From Acuticoccus sp. I52.16.1 (GTDB lineage: Bacteria; Pseudomonadota; Alphaproteobacteria; Rhizobiales; Amorphaceae): a DNA stretch of 64,000 nt. The notes below the pieces were generated by a model. It made no database searches. It saw only the letters and a list, made by a program, of their open reading frames with translations, and was not told the origin of the DNA. The translations under genes and the position numbers were made by a program. This document shows positions 9,732-18,761 of the stretch, piece after piece. The stretch spans positions 3,899,219 to 3,963,218 of the forward strand of contig NZ_CP094828.1 of assembly GCF_022865125.1 (NCBI RefSeq), read 5' to 3'. Every line of letters starts with the position of its first letter. Position 1 is the first letter of the stretch.

Positions 9732-10856
9732 TCATGGCGTGGGAAGACCCTCGTGGTGGAGGAAGGTGCGCAGTGCCTCGGGCGGCACACCTTCGGAAAC
9801 GAACGCATCGCCGATCCGGTTCAGCAAAATGAAGCGCACGACGCCGTCCTTCACCTTCTTGTCCTGTCCCATGGCGGCGATCAGCGACGGCGCGTCGAGC
9901 GCAACCGGCAGCTGATCGAACGTCGTGGGCAGGCCCACCGCGGCGAGGTGCCGCTCGACCCGGACCGTGTCCTGACCCGGACACAGACCCAGAGTCTGCG
10001 AGAAGCGGAAGGCGAGAGCAAGCCCGAGTCCGACAGCCTCGCCATGCACCACGCGACCATCATAGCCCGCGCACCGCTCCACCGCGTGGGCGAAGGTGTG
10101 GCCGAGATTGAGGAGCGCGCGGCGGCCGGCCTCGCGCTCGTCGGCCACCACCACCTCGGCCTTGGCGGCGACCGCGGTGGCGACCGCCTCCTGCAGCCCG
10201 TCGCCGAAGACGCGGGGGCCGAGCGCCTCCAGCCGGTCGAAGAAAGCGGCGTCGCCGAGGAGGCCGATCTTGACGATTTCGGCATAGCCGGCCTTGCGGT
10301 GGCGCTCGGAGAGGGTGGCGAGGACGCCGAGGTCGGACAACACCAGCGCCGGCTGGTGGAAGGCGCCGACGAGGTTCTTGCCGTGGCGCGTGTTGATCCC
10401 GGTCTTGCCGCCGACGGAGGAATCCACCTGCGCGAGCAGCGTCGTCGGCACCTGCACGAAGGGCATGCCGCGCCGCGCGACCGCCGCGGCGAAGCCGGCG
10501 AGGTCGCCGATCACGCCGCCGCCCAGCGCGATCACGAGGTCGCCCCGCTCCAGCCCCGCGTCGAGGATGGCGTCGACCGTCTCCATCAGCCGCGCGGGCG
10601 ACTTGGTGGCCTCCCCTTCGGGCAGGACGATGGCGGTGGAGCCGATGCCGGCGGTGTCCAGCGAGGCGGTGAGAGCGGGCAGATGCAGCGCGGCGACGAC
10701 CTCGTCCGTCACCACCAGCGCGCGGCGGCGGCCGAGCCGTTCGGCGATGATCGGGCCGGCGTTCGCGACGAGTCCCTCGCCGATGAGGACGTCGTAGGCG
10801 CGGTCGCCGAGCGGGACATGGACGGTCTGCGGCCGGAGGCGGTCGAGGGTCGTCAT
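9732..10856 (-). CDS. aroB: 3-dehydroquinate synthase
   Basis: Second enzyme of the shikimate pathway; converts DAHP to 3-dehydroquinate using NAD and a divalent metal. The 374-aa product carries GGGVIGDLAGFAAAVARRG, QVDSSVGGKTGIN, the metal-site stretch LNLGHTFAHAVE and HGEAVGLGLALAF, all intact. Its ATG overlaps the aroK stop by four bases (ATGA), so the two are translationally coupled. A class II DAHP synthase, the step before, is encoded 15 kb away in this window. Confidence 0.96.
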   Translation of the reverse strand: MTTLDRLRPQTVHVPLGDRAYDVLIGEGLVANAGPIIAERLGRRRALVVTDEVVAALHLPALTASLDTAGIGSTAIVLPEGEATKSPARLMETVDAILDAGLERGDLVIALGGGVIGDLAGFAAAVARRGMPFVQVPTTLLAQVDSSVGGKTGINTRHGKNLVGAFHQPALVLSDLGVLATLSERHRKAGYAEIVKIGLLGDAAFFDRLEALGPRVFGDGLQEAVATAVAAKAEVVVADEREAGRRALLNLGHTFAHAVERCAGYDGRVVHGEAVGLGLALAFRFSQTLGLCPGQDTVRVERHLAAVGLPTTFDQLPVALDAPSLIAAMGQDKKVKDGVVRFILLNRIGDAFVSEGVPPEALRTFLHHEGLPTP

Positions 10857-11455
10857 GCCGGGTCGACGGCCTCCGGTTGGCCGACGCCGCGGGTGCGCGC
10901 CTTCAATTCTCGGATGATCGCCTGGACGACGCGGTCGTGCGGGCCGGCGGAGGAGGTGACCCTGATCTGCGCCTCGGCGAAGACCGGGTCGCGCACGGCC
11001 CTGAGGTCCACCAGCTTCTGGCGCGGGTCGACGTTGTGGAACAGCGGCCGGTTGGTCCGGCGCACGATGCGCGACAGCAGTACGTCGGTCGACGCGTCGA
11101 GCCAGATGGCGATGCCGTGGCCGGCGATCGCCTCGCGCGTGTCGGATCGCATGAAGGCGCCGCCGCCGGTGGCGATGACGTGCGGGCCGCCGCGCACCAG
11201 CCGCGCGATCACCCGCGCCTCACCGTCGCGAAAGGCAGGTTCGCCGTGCATCTTGAAGATCTCGTCGATCGTCATGCCGGCGGCTTTTTCGATCTCGGTG
11301 TCGGCGTCGACGAACGGGACGCCGAGCTTGGTCGCCAGACGCTTGCCGACGCTCGACTTGCCTGCGCCGGGCAAGCCGACCAGGACCGGGTTGCGCCCCA
11401 GCGCGGTCACCAGCCCAGGGCGATCCTGGCTCAACCTTGTCTCCCTGTTCGTCAC
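10853..11455 (-). CDS. aroK: Shikimate kinase
   Basis: Phosphorylates shikimate with ATP. The 200-aa product has the P-loop GLPGAGKS at residues 27-34, the shikimate-binding DTEIE and FRDGEARV, and GGGAF for the substrate lid. The GTG start at 11455 gives a short N-terminal extension over Escherichia coli AroK, common in alphaproteobacteria. It heads the aroK-aroB-CorC operon and is divergent from xerD across 259 bases. Confidence 0.95.
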   Translation of the reverse strand: MTNRETRLSQDRPGLVTALGRNPVLVGLPGAGKSSVGKRLATKLGVPFVDADTEIEKAAGMTIDEIFKMHGEPAFRDGEARVIARLVRGGPHVIATGGGAFMRSDTREAIAGHGIAIWLDASTDVLLSRIVRRTNRPLFHNVDPRQKLVDLRAVRDPVFAEAQIRVTSSAGPHDRVVQAIIRELKARTRGVGQPEAVDPA

Positions 11456-11714
11456 GCCACGACACCGTCCCTCAGCGGACCCGAAATCCGTGGCGAGGGC
11501 AAGCCCCTATCGGCCATCCCGCGGAAAGGCGGCCTAGCTGCATGATGCCCGACCACCCGTCAAGCTATGGTCGCCGATTCTCGCCACGTCGATACAATTC
11601 GATGCGCGCCGGCGACGGTCGGTCAACGGGCCGCGGCGACAATCGGCCTTTGCCGTGAGGCGCATCGGTGCACCGCGAGGCCGCACCGGGCCGACGACCG
11701 GGGAGGGTACGGGC

Positions 11715-12593
11715 GTGCACATGATCGACGCGTTCCTGGAGATGATGGCGGTGGAAAAGGCCGCCTCGCCACACACGCTGGACGCCTACCGGCGCGACCT
11801 TGCCGCCTTCGCGGCCCACTGCGCGGGCGGGGGCACCACGCCCGACCGCGCCGGCACCGGCGACGTCACCGGCTTCCTGCGCGCCATGGCCGGCGAGGGC
11901 GCGGCGGTCGCCACGCAGAACCGCCGCCTCTCCGCGGTGCGGCGATACCTGCGCTTCCTCTACGCCGAGGGGGTGCGCGACGACGACCCCGGCGCCCAGG
12001 TGGACAGCCCCAAGAAGACCCGCCCCCTCCCCAAGATCCTCACGGTGGAGGAGGTCGACCGCCTCCTGACCGCGGCGGAGGCGGCGGCCGTCCGCGGCGA
12101 GCCGGGCGCCGTGCGCCGCGCGGCGCTGGTGGAGCTTCTCTATGCCGGGGGCCTGCGCGTCACCGAGCTCGTCGGCCTGCCGGACGCCGCCCCGCGCGCG
12201 GACAGCGACATGATGATGATCCGCGGCAAGGGAGAGAAGGAGCGCGTCGTGCCGTTGTCGCGGCACGCCAAGCGCGCGGTGACGCGGTGGCGGGCGGTGC
12301 GCGGCCCGTCGCGGCACATGTTCCCGGCGGCTTCGCGGACCGGCTACCTGACGCGCCAGGCCTTCGCGCGGGAGCTGAAGGCGCTGGCGGGAGCGGCCGG
12401 CCTGCGGGCGGACCGCGTCTCGCCGCACGTCCTGCGCCACGCATTCGCAACCCATCTCGTGGCGCGCGGCGCGGATCTTCGCATCGTGCAGGCGCTTTTA
12501 GGCCACCAAGATATTGCCACGACCGAAATTTATACCCACGTCGGCAACGATCACCTCGCCGCCGTCGTCTCCGACTGTCACCCTCTCGGCTGA
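11715..12593 (+). CDS. xerD: Tyrosine recombinase XerD
   Basis: Site-specific recombinase that with XerC resolves chromosome dimers at dif. The 292-aa product has the SAM-like N-terminal domain and a complete catalytic set: Arg in GGLRVTEL, Lys in GKGEKER, His-Arg in HVLRHAFATHL, His in LLGHQDI and nucleophile Tyr in TTEIYTHV. The GTG at 11715 is preferred because GGGAGG lies nine bases upstream; an ATG two codons later is the alternative. It is divergent from aroK and followed by accA, an order common in Rhizobiales. Confidence 0.92.
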   Translation: MHMIDAFLEMMAVEKAASPHTLDAYRRDLAAFAAHCAGGGTTPDRAGTGDVTGFLRAMAGEGAAVATQNRRLSAVRRYLRFLYAEGVRDDDPGAQVDSPKKTRPLPKILTVEEVDRLLTAAEAAAVRGEPGAVRRAALVELLYAGGLRVTELVGLPDAAPRADSDMMMIRGKGEKERVVPLSRHAKRAVTRWRAVRGPSRHMFPAASRTGYLTRQAFARELKALAGAAGLRADRVSPHVLRHAFATHLVARGADLRIVQALLGHQDIATTEIYTHVGNDHLAAVVSDCHPLG

Positions 12594-12599
12594 CACGGC

Positions 12600-12627
12600 T
12601 TGACAGGGGGCGCGTCCGACTTAAACG
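12600..12627 (+). promoter_or_regulatory. Candidate sigma-70 promoter of accA
   Basis: A consensus -35 TTGACA (12600-12605) is followed after 15-16 bases by TTAAAC/TAAACG (12621-12627), the only AT-rich run in this stretch. It lies about 35 bases before the accA ATG. The spacing is slightly short, so this is a candidate only. Confidence 0.4.
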
Positions 12628-12661
12628 GTCCCGCCCCAACGCCAACCAGTATTGCGGACGA

Positions 12662-13618
12662 ATGCGCACATTCCTCGACTTCGAAAAGCCCGTCGCCGAC
12701 GTGTTCGGCAAAATCGAGGAGCTGCGCTCGCTGGGCGACACGTCGGCCGTCGACGCGCGCGACGAGATCGGCAAGCTGAAGGACAAGGCCGAGCGGGCGC
12801 TGGCCGAGATCTATTCCAAGCTGACACCCTGGCAGAAGACCGAGGTCGCGCGTCACCCGGACCGGCCGCACACCTCGCATTATATCGCCCGCCTGCTGGA
12901 GGACTTCACCCCGCTCGCCGGTGACCGTTCGTTCGCCGAGGACTCGGCCATCATCGCCGGCGTCGGCCGCCTCGACGGGCATTCCGTGGCCGTCCTGGGG
13001 CATGAGCGCGGGGTCGATACCGAGAGCCGGATCAAGCACAATTTCGGCATGGCGCGGCCGGAGGGCTACCGCAAGGCCAAGCGCATCATGCAGATGGCCG
13101 AGCGCTTCCGCATGCCCGTCGTCACCCTGATCGACACCGCCGGCGCCTATCCCGGCATCGGTGCCGAGGAGCGTGGCCAGGCCGAGGCGATCGCCCGGTC
13201 CACCGAGCAGGCGCTGACGCTGACCGTTCCGTCCGTCGCGGTGGTGATCGGCGAGGGGGGCTCCGGTGGCGCGCTGGCGCTGGCGGCCTCCAACAAGGTG
13301 ATGATGCTGGAGCACGCCATCTACTCGGTGATCTCGCCGGAGGGGGCGGCGTCGATCCTGTGGCGCGACGCGGCGCGGGCGCAGGACGCCGCGTCGTCGA
13401 TGAAGATCACGGCGCAGGACCTCCTGCGTCTCGGCGTGATCGACGACGTCATCGAGGAGCCGATCGGCGGCGCGCATCGCGACCGGGCTGCGGCGATCGA
13501 CCGCGTCGGCGAGCGAATCTCCGCCGCCCTGCGCGAGCTGCGGCAGGAGGACGGGGCGACGCTGAAGTCCATGCGCGCCCAGCGTTTCCTGGATATCGGC
13601 CGTTCTCTCGAAGTTTGA
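12662..13618 (+). CDS. accA: Acetyl-CoA carboxylase carboxyltransferase subunit alpha
   Basis: Transfers the carboxyl group from biotin to acetyl-CoA in the first step of fatty-acid synthesis, with AccD. The 318-aa protein is full length for the family: N-terminal MRTFLDFEKPV, the carboxyltransferase core GMARPEGYRKAKRIMQMAERF, DTAGAYPGIGAEERGQ and GEGGSGGALAL. Start is the ATG at 12662, the point where family similarity begins. accD is not in the window. It lies between xerD and an L,D-transpeptidase lipoprotein. Confidence 0.96.
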   Translation: MRTFLDFEKPVADVFGKIEELRSLGDTSAVDARDEIGKLKDKAERALAEIYSKLTPWQKTEVARHPDRPHTSHYIARLLEDFTPLAGDRSFAEDSAIIAGVGRLDGHSVAVLGHERGVDTESRIKHNFGMARPEGYRKAKRIMQMAERFRMPVVTLIDTAGAYPGIGAEERGQAEAIARSTEQALTLTVPSVAVVIGEGGSGGALALAASNKVMMLEHAIYSVISPEGAASILWRDAARAQDAASSMKITAQDLLRLGVIDDVIEEPIGGAHRDRAAAIDRVGERISAALRELRQEDGATLKSMRAQRFLDIGRSLEV

Positions 13619-13768
13619 CCTGGACCGTTGCTCCAGAGTGACGGTTCCGCCGATTCGCATGCGCAAGCTGGGAACAAGCCGGCGCGCCCATTTGATAAGC
13701 GCGTCGCCGCGGGGTAGAGGCAATGTTCGGCGGCGCGTGACTGTCGCCAGTGATCGCGGGATCCACGC

Positions 13769-15124
13769 ATGATGCATGACCCCATTCGCCCCATGCCTCG
13801 TTCGGAGCGCCGTTGCGAGCCTCGCTCGAATCGCCGTCGGACGCGCGCCGGTCTGGCCGTCGCATCGGCTCTGCTGGGGGCGGTTCTCCTGACCGGCTGC
13901 CAGGTGTCCGACCTCGGGACCGCCAAGCATCTCGCCCCGGTCCCGTCCGGACTGGAGCGCAAGATGGCGCGCCTGAACATGGACAAACGCTCGCCCATCA
14001 TGCTGCGCATCTACAAGGAGGACGACGTCCTCGAGGTGTGGAAGCGCGACAAGTCGGGCAAGTACAAGCTGCTGGAAAATTACGAGATTTGCGCTTGGTC
14101 CGGAAAGCTGGGGCCGAAGCTCAAGGAGGGCGACCGGCAGGCGCCCGAGGGCTTCTACACCGTCGGCCGCGGCCAGATGAATCCGAACTCCTCCTATTAC
14201 CTGTCGTTCGACCTCGGCTTCCCCAACGCCTTCGACCGTAGCCTCGGCCGCACCGGCTCGCACCTGATGGTGCATGGCGACTGCTCCTCGCGCGGCTGCT
14301 ACGCGATGGAGGACCAGGCGGTCGGCGAGATCTACGCGCTGGCGCGTGAGGCGTTCATGGGCGGGCAGCAGGCCTTCCAGGTCCAGGCCTTCCCCTTCCG
14401 GATGACGCCGGAGAACATGGCCAAGCACGCCGACAGCGAAAACCTCGCCTTCTGGGAGAACCTGAAGGAGGGGGCCGATCACTTCGAGGTGACCGGCGTG
14501 GCGCCGAAAGTCGACGTGTGCGGCAAGCGCTACGTCTTCAACGCGTCGACGAGTGGCCGGTTCACCGCCGCGGCGGCCTGTCCCGATTATCAGGTCGACC
14601 CGTCGGTCGAGCAGCTCGTCGCCAAGAAGCGCACGGACGACCTCGAGAAGCGGGCGACCATCGTCGCGCGCGCCAAGATCCGCGACGATCGCGAGAAGGC
14701 GTGGGAAGATCGCGAGGAGGCGATCGCCGGCTTCTTCTCGCGCGCCCGCGCCGACAGCGACGAGACCAAGACCGGCGCCGGCGATGCGCCGAGCACCGAG
14801 GCCGCCGCGACCGCGACCGCGACCGCGACCGCGACCGGCGCCGGCGGTGCCGTGCCGGTCCCGCGCCAGGCGCCCGGCGGACAGCGGCCGGCGAACGCCT
14901 CGCCGGCGCCCGCCGCACCCGCGCCCGCGGTCGCATCCGTCGCCGGCACCACGACGCCCGAGACCGAGAGCCGCGACGCGCAGGCCCCCGTCGCCTCCAC
15001 CGCGGGGGCGGAGGCGACCGCGCCGCTCGGCTATGCCGCCGAGGACGACGACGCCGGCTTCTTCTCCTCCGTCGCCAAGAGCAGCCGCGGCCTGTTCCGC
15101 TCCGCCGGCAAGCTCTTCAACTAA
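13769..15124 (+). CDS. L,D-transpeptidase family lipoprotein (YafK/YkuD type)
   Basis: A 451-aa predicted lipoprotein: arginine-rich N-terminus, hydrophobic core and lipobox LTGC with Cys44. The YkuD catalytic domain spans about residues 75-200 and has the active-site block HGDCSSRGCYAM (H169, C177). Such enzymes cross-link peptidoglycan or attach proteins to it in the periplasm; the SRGCYAM form is typical of the YafK/ErfK-like branch. The last 190 residues are charged, then Ala/Pro/Thr-rich and contain a pure Ala-Thr repeat encoded by a hexanucleotide array; the tail ends in a short conserved-looking FFSSVAKSSRGLF stretch. Two adjacent ATGs open the frame. Confidence 0.85.
   Translation: MMHDPIRPMPRSERRCEPRSNRRRTRAGLAVASALLGAVLLTGCQVSDLGTAKHLAPVPSGLERKMARLNMDKRSPIMLRIYKEDDVLEVWKRDKSGKYKLLENYEICAWSGKLGPKLKEGDRQAPEGFYTVGRGQMNPNSSYYLSFDLGFPNAFDRSLGRTGSHLMVHGDCSSRGCYAMEDQAVGEIYALAREAFMGGQQAFQVQAFPFRMTPENMAKHADSENLAFWENLKEGADHFEVTGVAPKVDVCGKRYVFNASTSGRFTAAAACPDYQVDPSVEQLVAKKRTDDLEKRATIVARAKIRDDREKAWEDREEAIAGFFSRARADSDETKTGAGDAPSTEAAATATATATATGAGGAVPVPRQAPGGQRPANASPAPAAPAPAVASVAGTTTPETESRDAQAPVASTAGAEATAPLGYAAEDDDAGFFSSVAKSSRGLFRSAGKLFN
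14807..14836 (+). repeat. Hexanucleotide tandem repeat (GCGACC)5 within the L,D-transpeptidase gene
   Basis: Five exact copies of GCGACC encode Ala-Thr five times in the linker region. Because the unit is six bases, slippage changes linker length without breaking the frame. Confidence 0.9.
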
Positions 15125-15216
15125 CGCCGGACCCGGCACCGGCACCGACGCGAGCACCTACACGCACGCACGCGCGCGCCGCAGCCACGGCTCGCGCGCC
15201 GTGAAGCGCCGCCGGT

Positions 15217-15858
15217 TCAATCCAGCGTGACGGTGCGTCCGTCCGGTGTCTGGAACGTCAGCGCGATCGCCGGCGCGGCCGCGGGCTCGACCTGCGCGAG
15301 GTCTGCGATTTCGACCGACGCCAGGAAGGCTCGCACGGCGTCCGGGTCGGGCGTGCGCAGCGTGATCGCGGCGAGCTTCAGCCCCGCGTCCTGCATCGCC
15401 TCCGCCGGGTGCGGCTCGGCATCCCACTGGATGAACGAGGGCACCAGCCCGCCCAGCGCGGCGATCCCGGATTCGGCGACGGTGAGTGTCCACGTCAGCG
15501 ACCCGCGGCTCAGCCGGCGCGGGGTGCCGATGTCGGCGCTGGCGAGGGCGGCGACGCGCTCCAGGTCGTCCGTGCGCACCACCCACGAGACCGGCGCGGG
15601 GCCGGCGGCGAGGCGCGCCTGCGTCGCCGCCTCGTCGAGCGCGAACCAGCGCGGATGGGCGGGGGCGGGCGCGGCCGGGTCGATGGCGATCAGCTCCAGG
15701 AATTCGCCCGGGCCGGTGCGGGTGAGGCGGTTGTGCGTGCCCATGTCCGGATGCTTGCCGCCGGGCGCGATGTCGACCCCCAGGTGCTCGCGCAGGGCGG
15801 CGGCGCCGGTCTCCAGCGTGGTCGCGCCGATGGCGACATGATCGATGACGTTGTGCAT
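15217..15858 (-). CDS. VOC-family glyoxalase-like protein
   Basis: A 213-aa protein with two vicinal-oxygen-chelate halves; the opening NVIDHVAIGATTLETGAAAL and GTHNRLTRTGPGEFLELIAID match the Glyoxalase_3-like branch. The ATG at 15858 is chosen for the GGAGGGG six bases upstream; a reading from 15999 would run into the IclR promoter. It is divergent from the IclR regulator gene across about 145 bases and is the likely target of that regulator. Its substrate is unknown. Confidence 0.75.
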   Translation of the reverse strand: MHNVIDHVAIGATTLETGAAALREHLGVDIAPGGKHPDMGTHNRLTRTGPGEFLELIAIDPAAPAPAHPRWFALDEAATQARLAAGPAPVSWVVRTDDLERVAALASADIGTPRRLSRGSLTWTLTVAESGIAALGGLVPSFIQWDAEPHPAEAMQDAGLKLAAITLRTPDPDAVRAFLASVEIADLAQVEPAAAPAIALTFQTPDGRTVTLD

Positions 15859-15925
15859 GGGACCCCTCCGCCGGCAGCGGCGGGCGCTTGGGGGCCGCCG
15901 TGTCGCATTCGTGCCGTCGATTTTT

Positions 15926-15955
15926 GATATATCGAACAGCGGTTCCAAATATTGG
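15926..15955. promoter_or_regulatory. Candidate IclR-family operator between VOC gene and iclR-type gene
   Basis: A clustered set of dyads lies mid-spacer: GATATATC (15926-15933), GAAC-agcg-GTTC (15934-15945) and CCAAATATTGG (15945-15955). The block is much more AT-rich than its surroundings, as expected for overlapping divergent promoters. Binding is inferred from position. Confidence 0.35.
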
Positions 15956-16004
15956 CACGCTGTGTTAGGGATCTCAAGTCGGCGCGAGAGGTGGTTCACC
16001 CACT

Positions 16005-16763
16005 ATGACAGAGCGGTTGGACAGCACCTTGTCCAAGGGTCTGCTTATCCTGGAGGCGCTGGCCGCATCGCCCAAACCCCTCGGCATCACCGAGCTTGCG
16101 ACCCTCCTCGCGATGAACAAGTCCAACGTTCACCGCCTGGTCAGCACGCTGCGCAAGATGGACTACGTGGTGCAGGATCCGGACCGCACCTACCGCGCCA
16201 GCCTCAAGCTCTGGCGCCTGGGGCATGCGTTGATGAGCCACCAGCGCATCGCCGAGCTCTGCGCTCCGGCGATGCACGGCCTGCTGGCGGCGACCGGGGA
16301 GACGGTGCACCTCTCGGTGCTCGACGGGGCGCGCGTCATCCAGATCGACAAGGTGGACGGGGGTCAGGCGCTGCGCACCTACACCGAGCAGGGCGAATCG
16401 GCCGAACTTCACCGCACCGCCTCCGGCAAGGTGCTGCTGGCCTACAACTATGACCGGTTGCGCCCCGTGGCGGTCCAGGCGCTCACCGTCCACACCGCCC
16501 GCACCATCGCCGACGCGGCCTCGCTCGATGCGGAGGTGGCGCAGATCCTCCGGCTCGGCTACGCGCGGCACCTGGGCGAATACCTGCCCGACGTCGCCGC
16601 CGTCGCGGCGCCGGTGGCGGACGCCCGCGGGGCGGTGATCGCCGCGATCACCGTATCCGGACCGGCCCAGCGGCTGACGCGCCAGCGCATCAAGGATCTC
16701 GCCCCGGTGGTGGTCGCGGCGGGGCGGGCGGCGTCCGAGGCGCTCGGCGCGCCGGCCGTCTGA
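16005..16763 (+). CDS. IclR-family transcriptional regulator
   Basis: A 252-aa DNA-binding regulator. The N-terminal winged helix (about residues 5-65) has KGLLILEALAASPKPLGITE and MNKSNVHRLVSTLRKMDYV; the C-terminal IclR effector domain follows with HLSVLDGARVIQIDKVDG and the typical SAELHRTASGKVLLA. IclR proteins bind small acids and control nearby catabolic genes; here the divergent VOC gene is the obvious candidate. It is convergent with a universal stress gene one base away. Confidence 0.92.
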   Translation: MTERLDSTLSKGLLILEALAASPKPLGITELATLLAMNKSNVHRLVSTLRKMDYVVQDPDRTYRASLKLWRLGHALMSHQRIAELCAPAMHGLLAATGETVHLSVLDGARVIQIDKVDGGQALRTYTEQGESAELHRTASGKVLLAYNYDRLRPVAVQALTVHTARTIADAASLDAEVAQILRLGYARHLGEYLPDVAAVAAPVADARGAVIAAITVSGPAQRLTRQRIKDLAPVVVAAGRAASEALGAPAV

Positions 16764-16764
16764 G

Positions 16765-17607
16765 CTAGCGGACCACCAGCACCGGCACTTTGCACGACAG
16801 CATCATCTGCGACGTCGTCGACCCGACGAGGAGGTTGCGCACGCGGCTATGCCCGTACGCGCCCATCACCAAGAGGTCGATGCAGTGATCCTCGACATAG
16901 TCGGCGATGGCCTTCTCCGGCTCGCCGTCGACATGGTCGAACACCACCTTGCCGCTCCAGTTCAGTGCGTCCTCCGCCTGCTCCAGACGTTTCTCCGCCT
17001 CCGCCTTGTTGCCGGACACGGTGAGGATGTGGAGCTGCAGGTGGTCGTAGAGGGGGCTGCGCGAGATCAACTCGAGCGCCTTGGTGGCGCTGCGCCCGCC
17101 GTCGTAGGCGACGAGGAAGCGCTTGATCGGCGCGAAGCTGCGGTTTGCGACCATCACGTTGACACGCGACGCACGCACGACACGCTCGATATTCGAACCC
17201 AGGTGGCTCTTGGCGAAGTCCGCCGCCGCGCCGCGCTTGCCGACCACCAGGCAGCGCGCGTCCACCTCCAGCTCGTGCAGCGCGTCGAGGAGGTCGCCGT
17301 GGCGCAGGCGGCGGTGGACTTCGGGCGCGCCGGCGCCCGTCGCTATGCCGGCCGCCTCGGCGAGGATCGCCTCGCCCATCGCCTCCATCAGCTCGGAACG
17401 CTTGCCGTCCACCTCACGGAGCTTCTCCAGAAGCTCGCCGCGGTCCGACTCCTCGAGCAGGTCGCGCGGCGCCTGCTCGCGCCGGCCGATGACGTGGACC
17501 AGCTCGACGGGTACGTCGTAGCGCTTGGCGATCCACGCCGAGTGCTCGCACACGCTCGTCGAGTAGATGGATCCGTCGACCAGCGCGACGACTTTGCCGA
17601 CCGCCAT
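16765..17607 (-). CDS. Tandem universal stress protein (UspA family)
   Basis: A 280-aa cytoplasmic protein with two Usp folds. The first (residues 1-150) ends in VVGKRG and HLGSNIERVVRAS; the second (150-280) has the ATP-binding pattern MGAYGHSRVRNLLVGSTT, that is G-x2-G-x9-GS. ATP binding is therefore likely in the second half. The ATG at 17607 is set by GGGGGAGGACC just upstream. It is divergent from a quinone oxidoreductase gene, a pairing that hints at a stress role but does not prove it. Confidence 0.9.
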   Translation of the reverse strand: MAVGKVVALVDGSIYSTSVCEHSAWIAKRYDVPVELVHVIGRREQAPRDLLEESDRGELLEKLREVDGKRSELMEAMGEAILAEAAGIATGAGAPEVHRRLRHGDLLDALHELEVDARCLVVGKRGAAADFAKSHLGSNIERVVRASRVNVMVANRSFAPIKRFLVAYDGGRSATKALELISRSPLYDHLQLHILTVSGNKAEAEKRLEQAEDALNWSGKVVFDHVDGEPEKAIADYVEDHCIDLLVMGAYGHSRVRNLLVGSTTSQMMLSCKVPVLVVR

Positions 17608-17747
17608 ATCGGTCCTCCCCCTGCCGGCGCCAGAGTGCCGCGCCGTGCTTGCCCCGGGCTGCACCGGGCGGCGAACCGCGCGGGGGCGGTGCACAAGCGG
17701 GGGTCGATCGGATTAAGGTGCCGCTGAAACAAGAGGGAGGGACATCC

Positions 17748-18746
17748 GTGAAAGCATTGATCTCGCGCGTGCCGGGGCCGCCAGAAACGCTGGAATATGC
17801 GGAGATGCCGGACCCCGTGCCCCAGGCCGGCGAGGTGCTCATCCGCACCGAGGCCTGCGCGCTCAACTTTCCGGACGTCCTGGTGATCGAGGACAAGTAC
17901 CAGTACCGGCCGGAGCGTCCCTTCGCGCCGGGCGGCGAGGTCTCCGGCGTGATCGAGGCCGTGGGCGAGGGAGTGGAGACGTTCAAACCCGGCGACCGGG
18001 TGATCGCCGACACCCGCTTCGGCGGCATGGCGACCCTCGCGACGGCGGACGCGAACGATACCTTCCCGCTGCCGCAGGGCGTCTCGGCGACGGAGGGCGC
18101 GGCGCTTCTCTTCACCTACGGCACCACCATCTACGCGCTGCTCGACCGGGGCGAGCTGAAGGCGGGCGACACGCTGCTGGTGCTGGGGGCTGCCGGCGGC
18201 ATCGGCATGTCGGCGGTGGAGATCGGCAAGGCGGTCGGCGCGCGGGTGATCGGCGCCGTCTCCAGCCAGGAGAAGGCCGACGCGATCATGGCGGCGGGCG
18301 CCGACGGGGCGGTCATCTACCCCCGCGGCCCGCTCGACAAGGCGGCGTCCAAGGCGCTGGCGGCGGAGTTCAAGGCGGCCGTGGGCGAGGACGGCGCCAA
18401 CGTGATCTACGACCCGGTCGGCGGCGACTATGCCGAGCCGGCGCTGCGTTCCATCGCCTGGGAGGGGCGCTACCTCGTCACCGGTTTCACAGCCGGCATC
18501 CCGCGCCTGCCGCTGAATCTGACGCTGCTGAAGAGCTGCGACGTGCGCGGGGTGTTCTGGGGTGCCTTCGCGCGGCGCTTCCCGGACAAGAACCGCGCCT
18601 ACGTCGCCCAGCTCTTCGACTGGTGGGCCGAGGGCAAGGTGCGCCCGCGCGTCAGCCGGACCTGGCCGCTCAGCGAGGGGGCGGAGGCGATCAAGCACCT
18701 CGCCTCGCGCCAGGCGATCGGCAAGGTGGTCGTCACCACGCGGTGA
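17748..18746 (+). CDS. NADPH:quinone oxidoreductase family protein (zinc-free MDR)
   Basis: A 332-aa medium-chain dehydrogenase/reductase lacking structural zinc cysteines. It has the substrate-side ACALNFPDVLVIEDKYQ and PGGEVSGVIEAVGEGV, and a Rossmann motif LGAAGGIGMSAVEIGKAVGA. The family reduces quinones or enoyl-thioesters with NADPH. The GTG at 17748 is chosen for its GGGAGGG ribosome site; upstream codons are unlikely to be translated. It is convergent with potI, 15 bases away. Confidence 0.88.
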   Translation: MKALISRVPGPPETLEYAEMPDPVPQAGEVLIRTEACALNFPDVLVIEDKYQYRPERPFAPGGEVSGVIEAVGEGVETFKPGDRVIADTRFGGMATLATADANDTFPLPQGVSATEGAALLFTYGTTIYALLDRGELKAGDTLLVLGAAGGIGMSAVEIGKAVGARVIGAVSSQEKADAIMAAGADGAVIYPRGPLDKAASKALAAEFKAAVGEDGANVIYDPVGGDYAEPALRSIAWEGRYLVTGFTAGIPRLPLNLTLLKSCDVRGVFWGAFARRFPDKNRAYVAQLFDWWAEGKVRPRVSRTWPLSEGAEAIKHLASRQAIGKVVVTTR

Positions 18747-18761
18747 GCGGACGGCCGGTCC

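Noticed and set aside
12578-15157. An 859-codon open frame on the minus strand opposite accA and the L,D-transpeptidase gene
   Set aside because: Composition is that of a GC-rich antisense shadow (runs of Arg, Gly, Val, His) and it covers two well-identified genes.
15160-15180. Alternating CACG/CG tract after the L,D-transpeptidase gene
   Set aside because: Too short and irregular for a meaningful repeat or Z-DNA claim.
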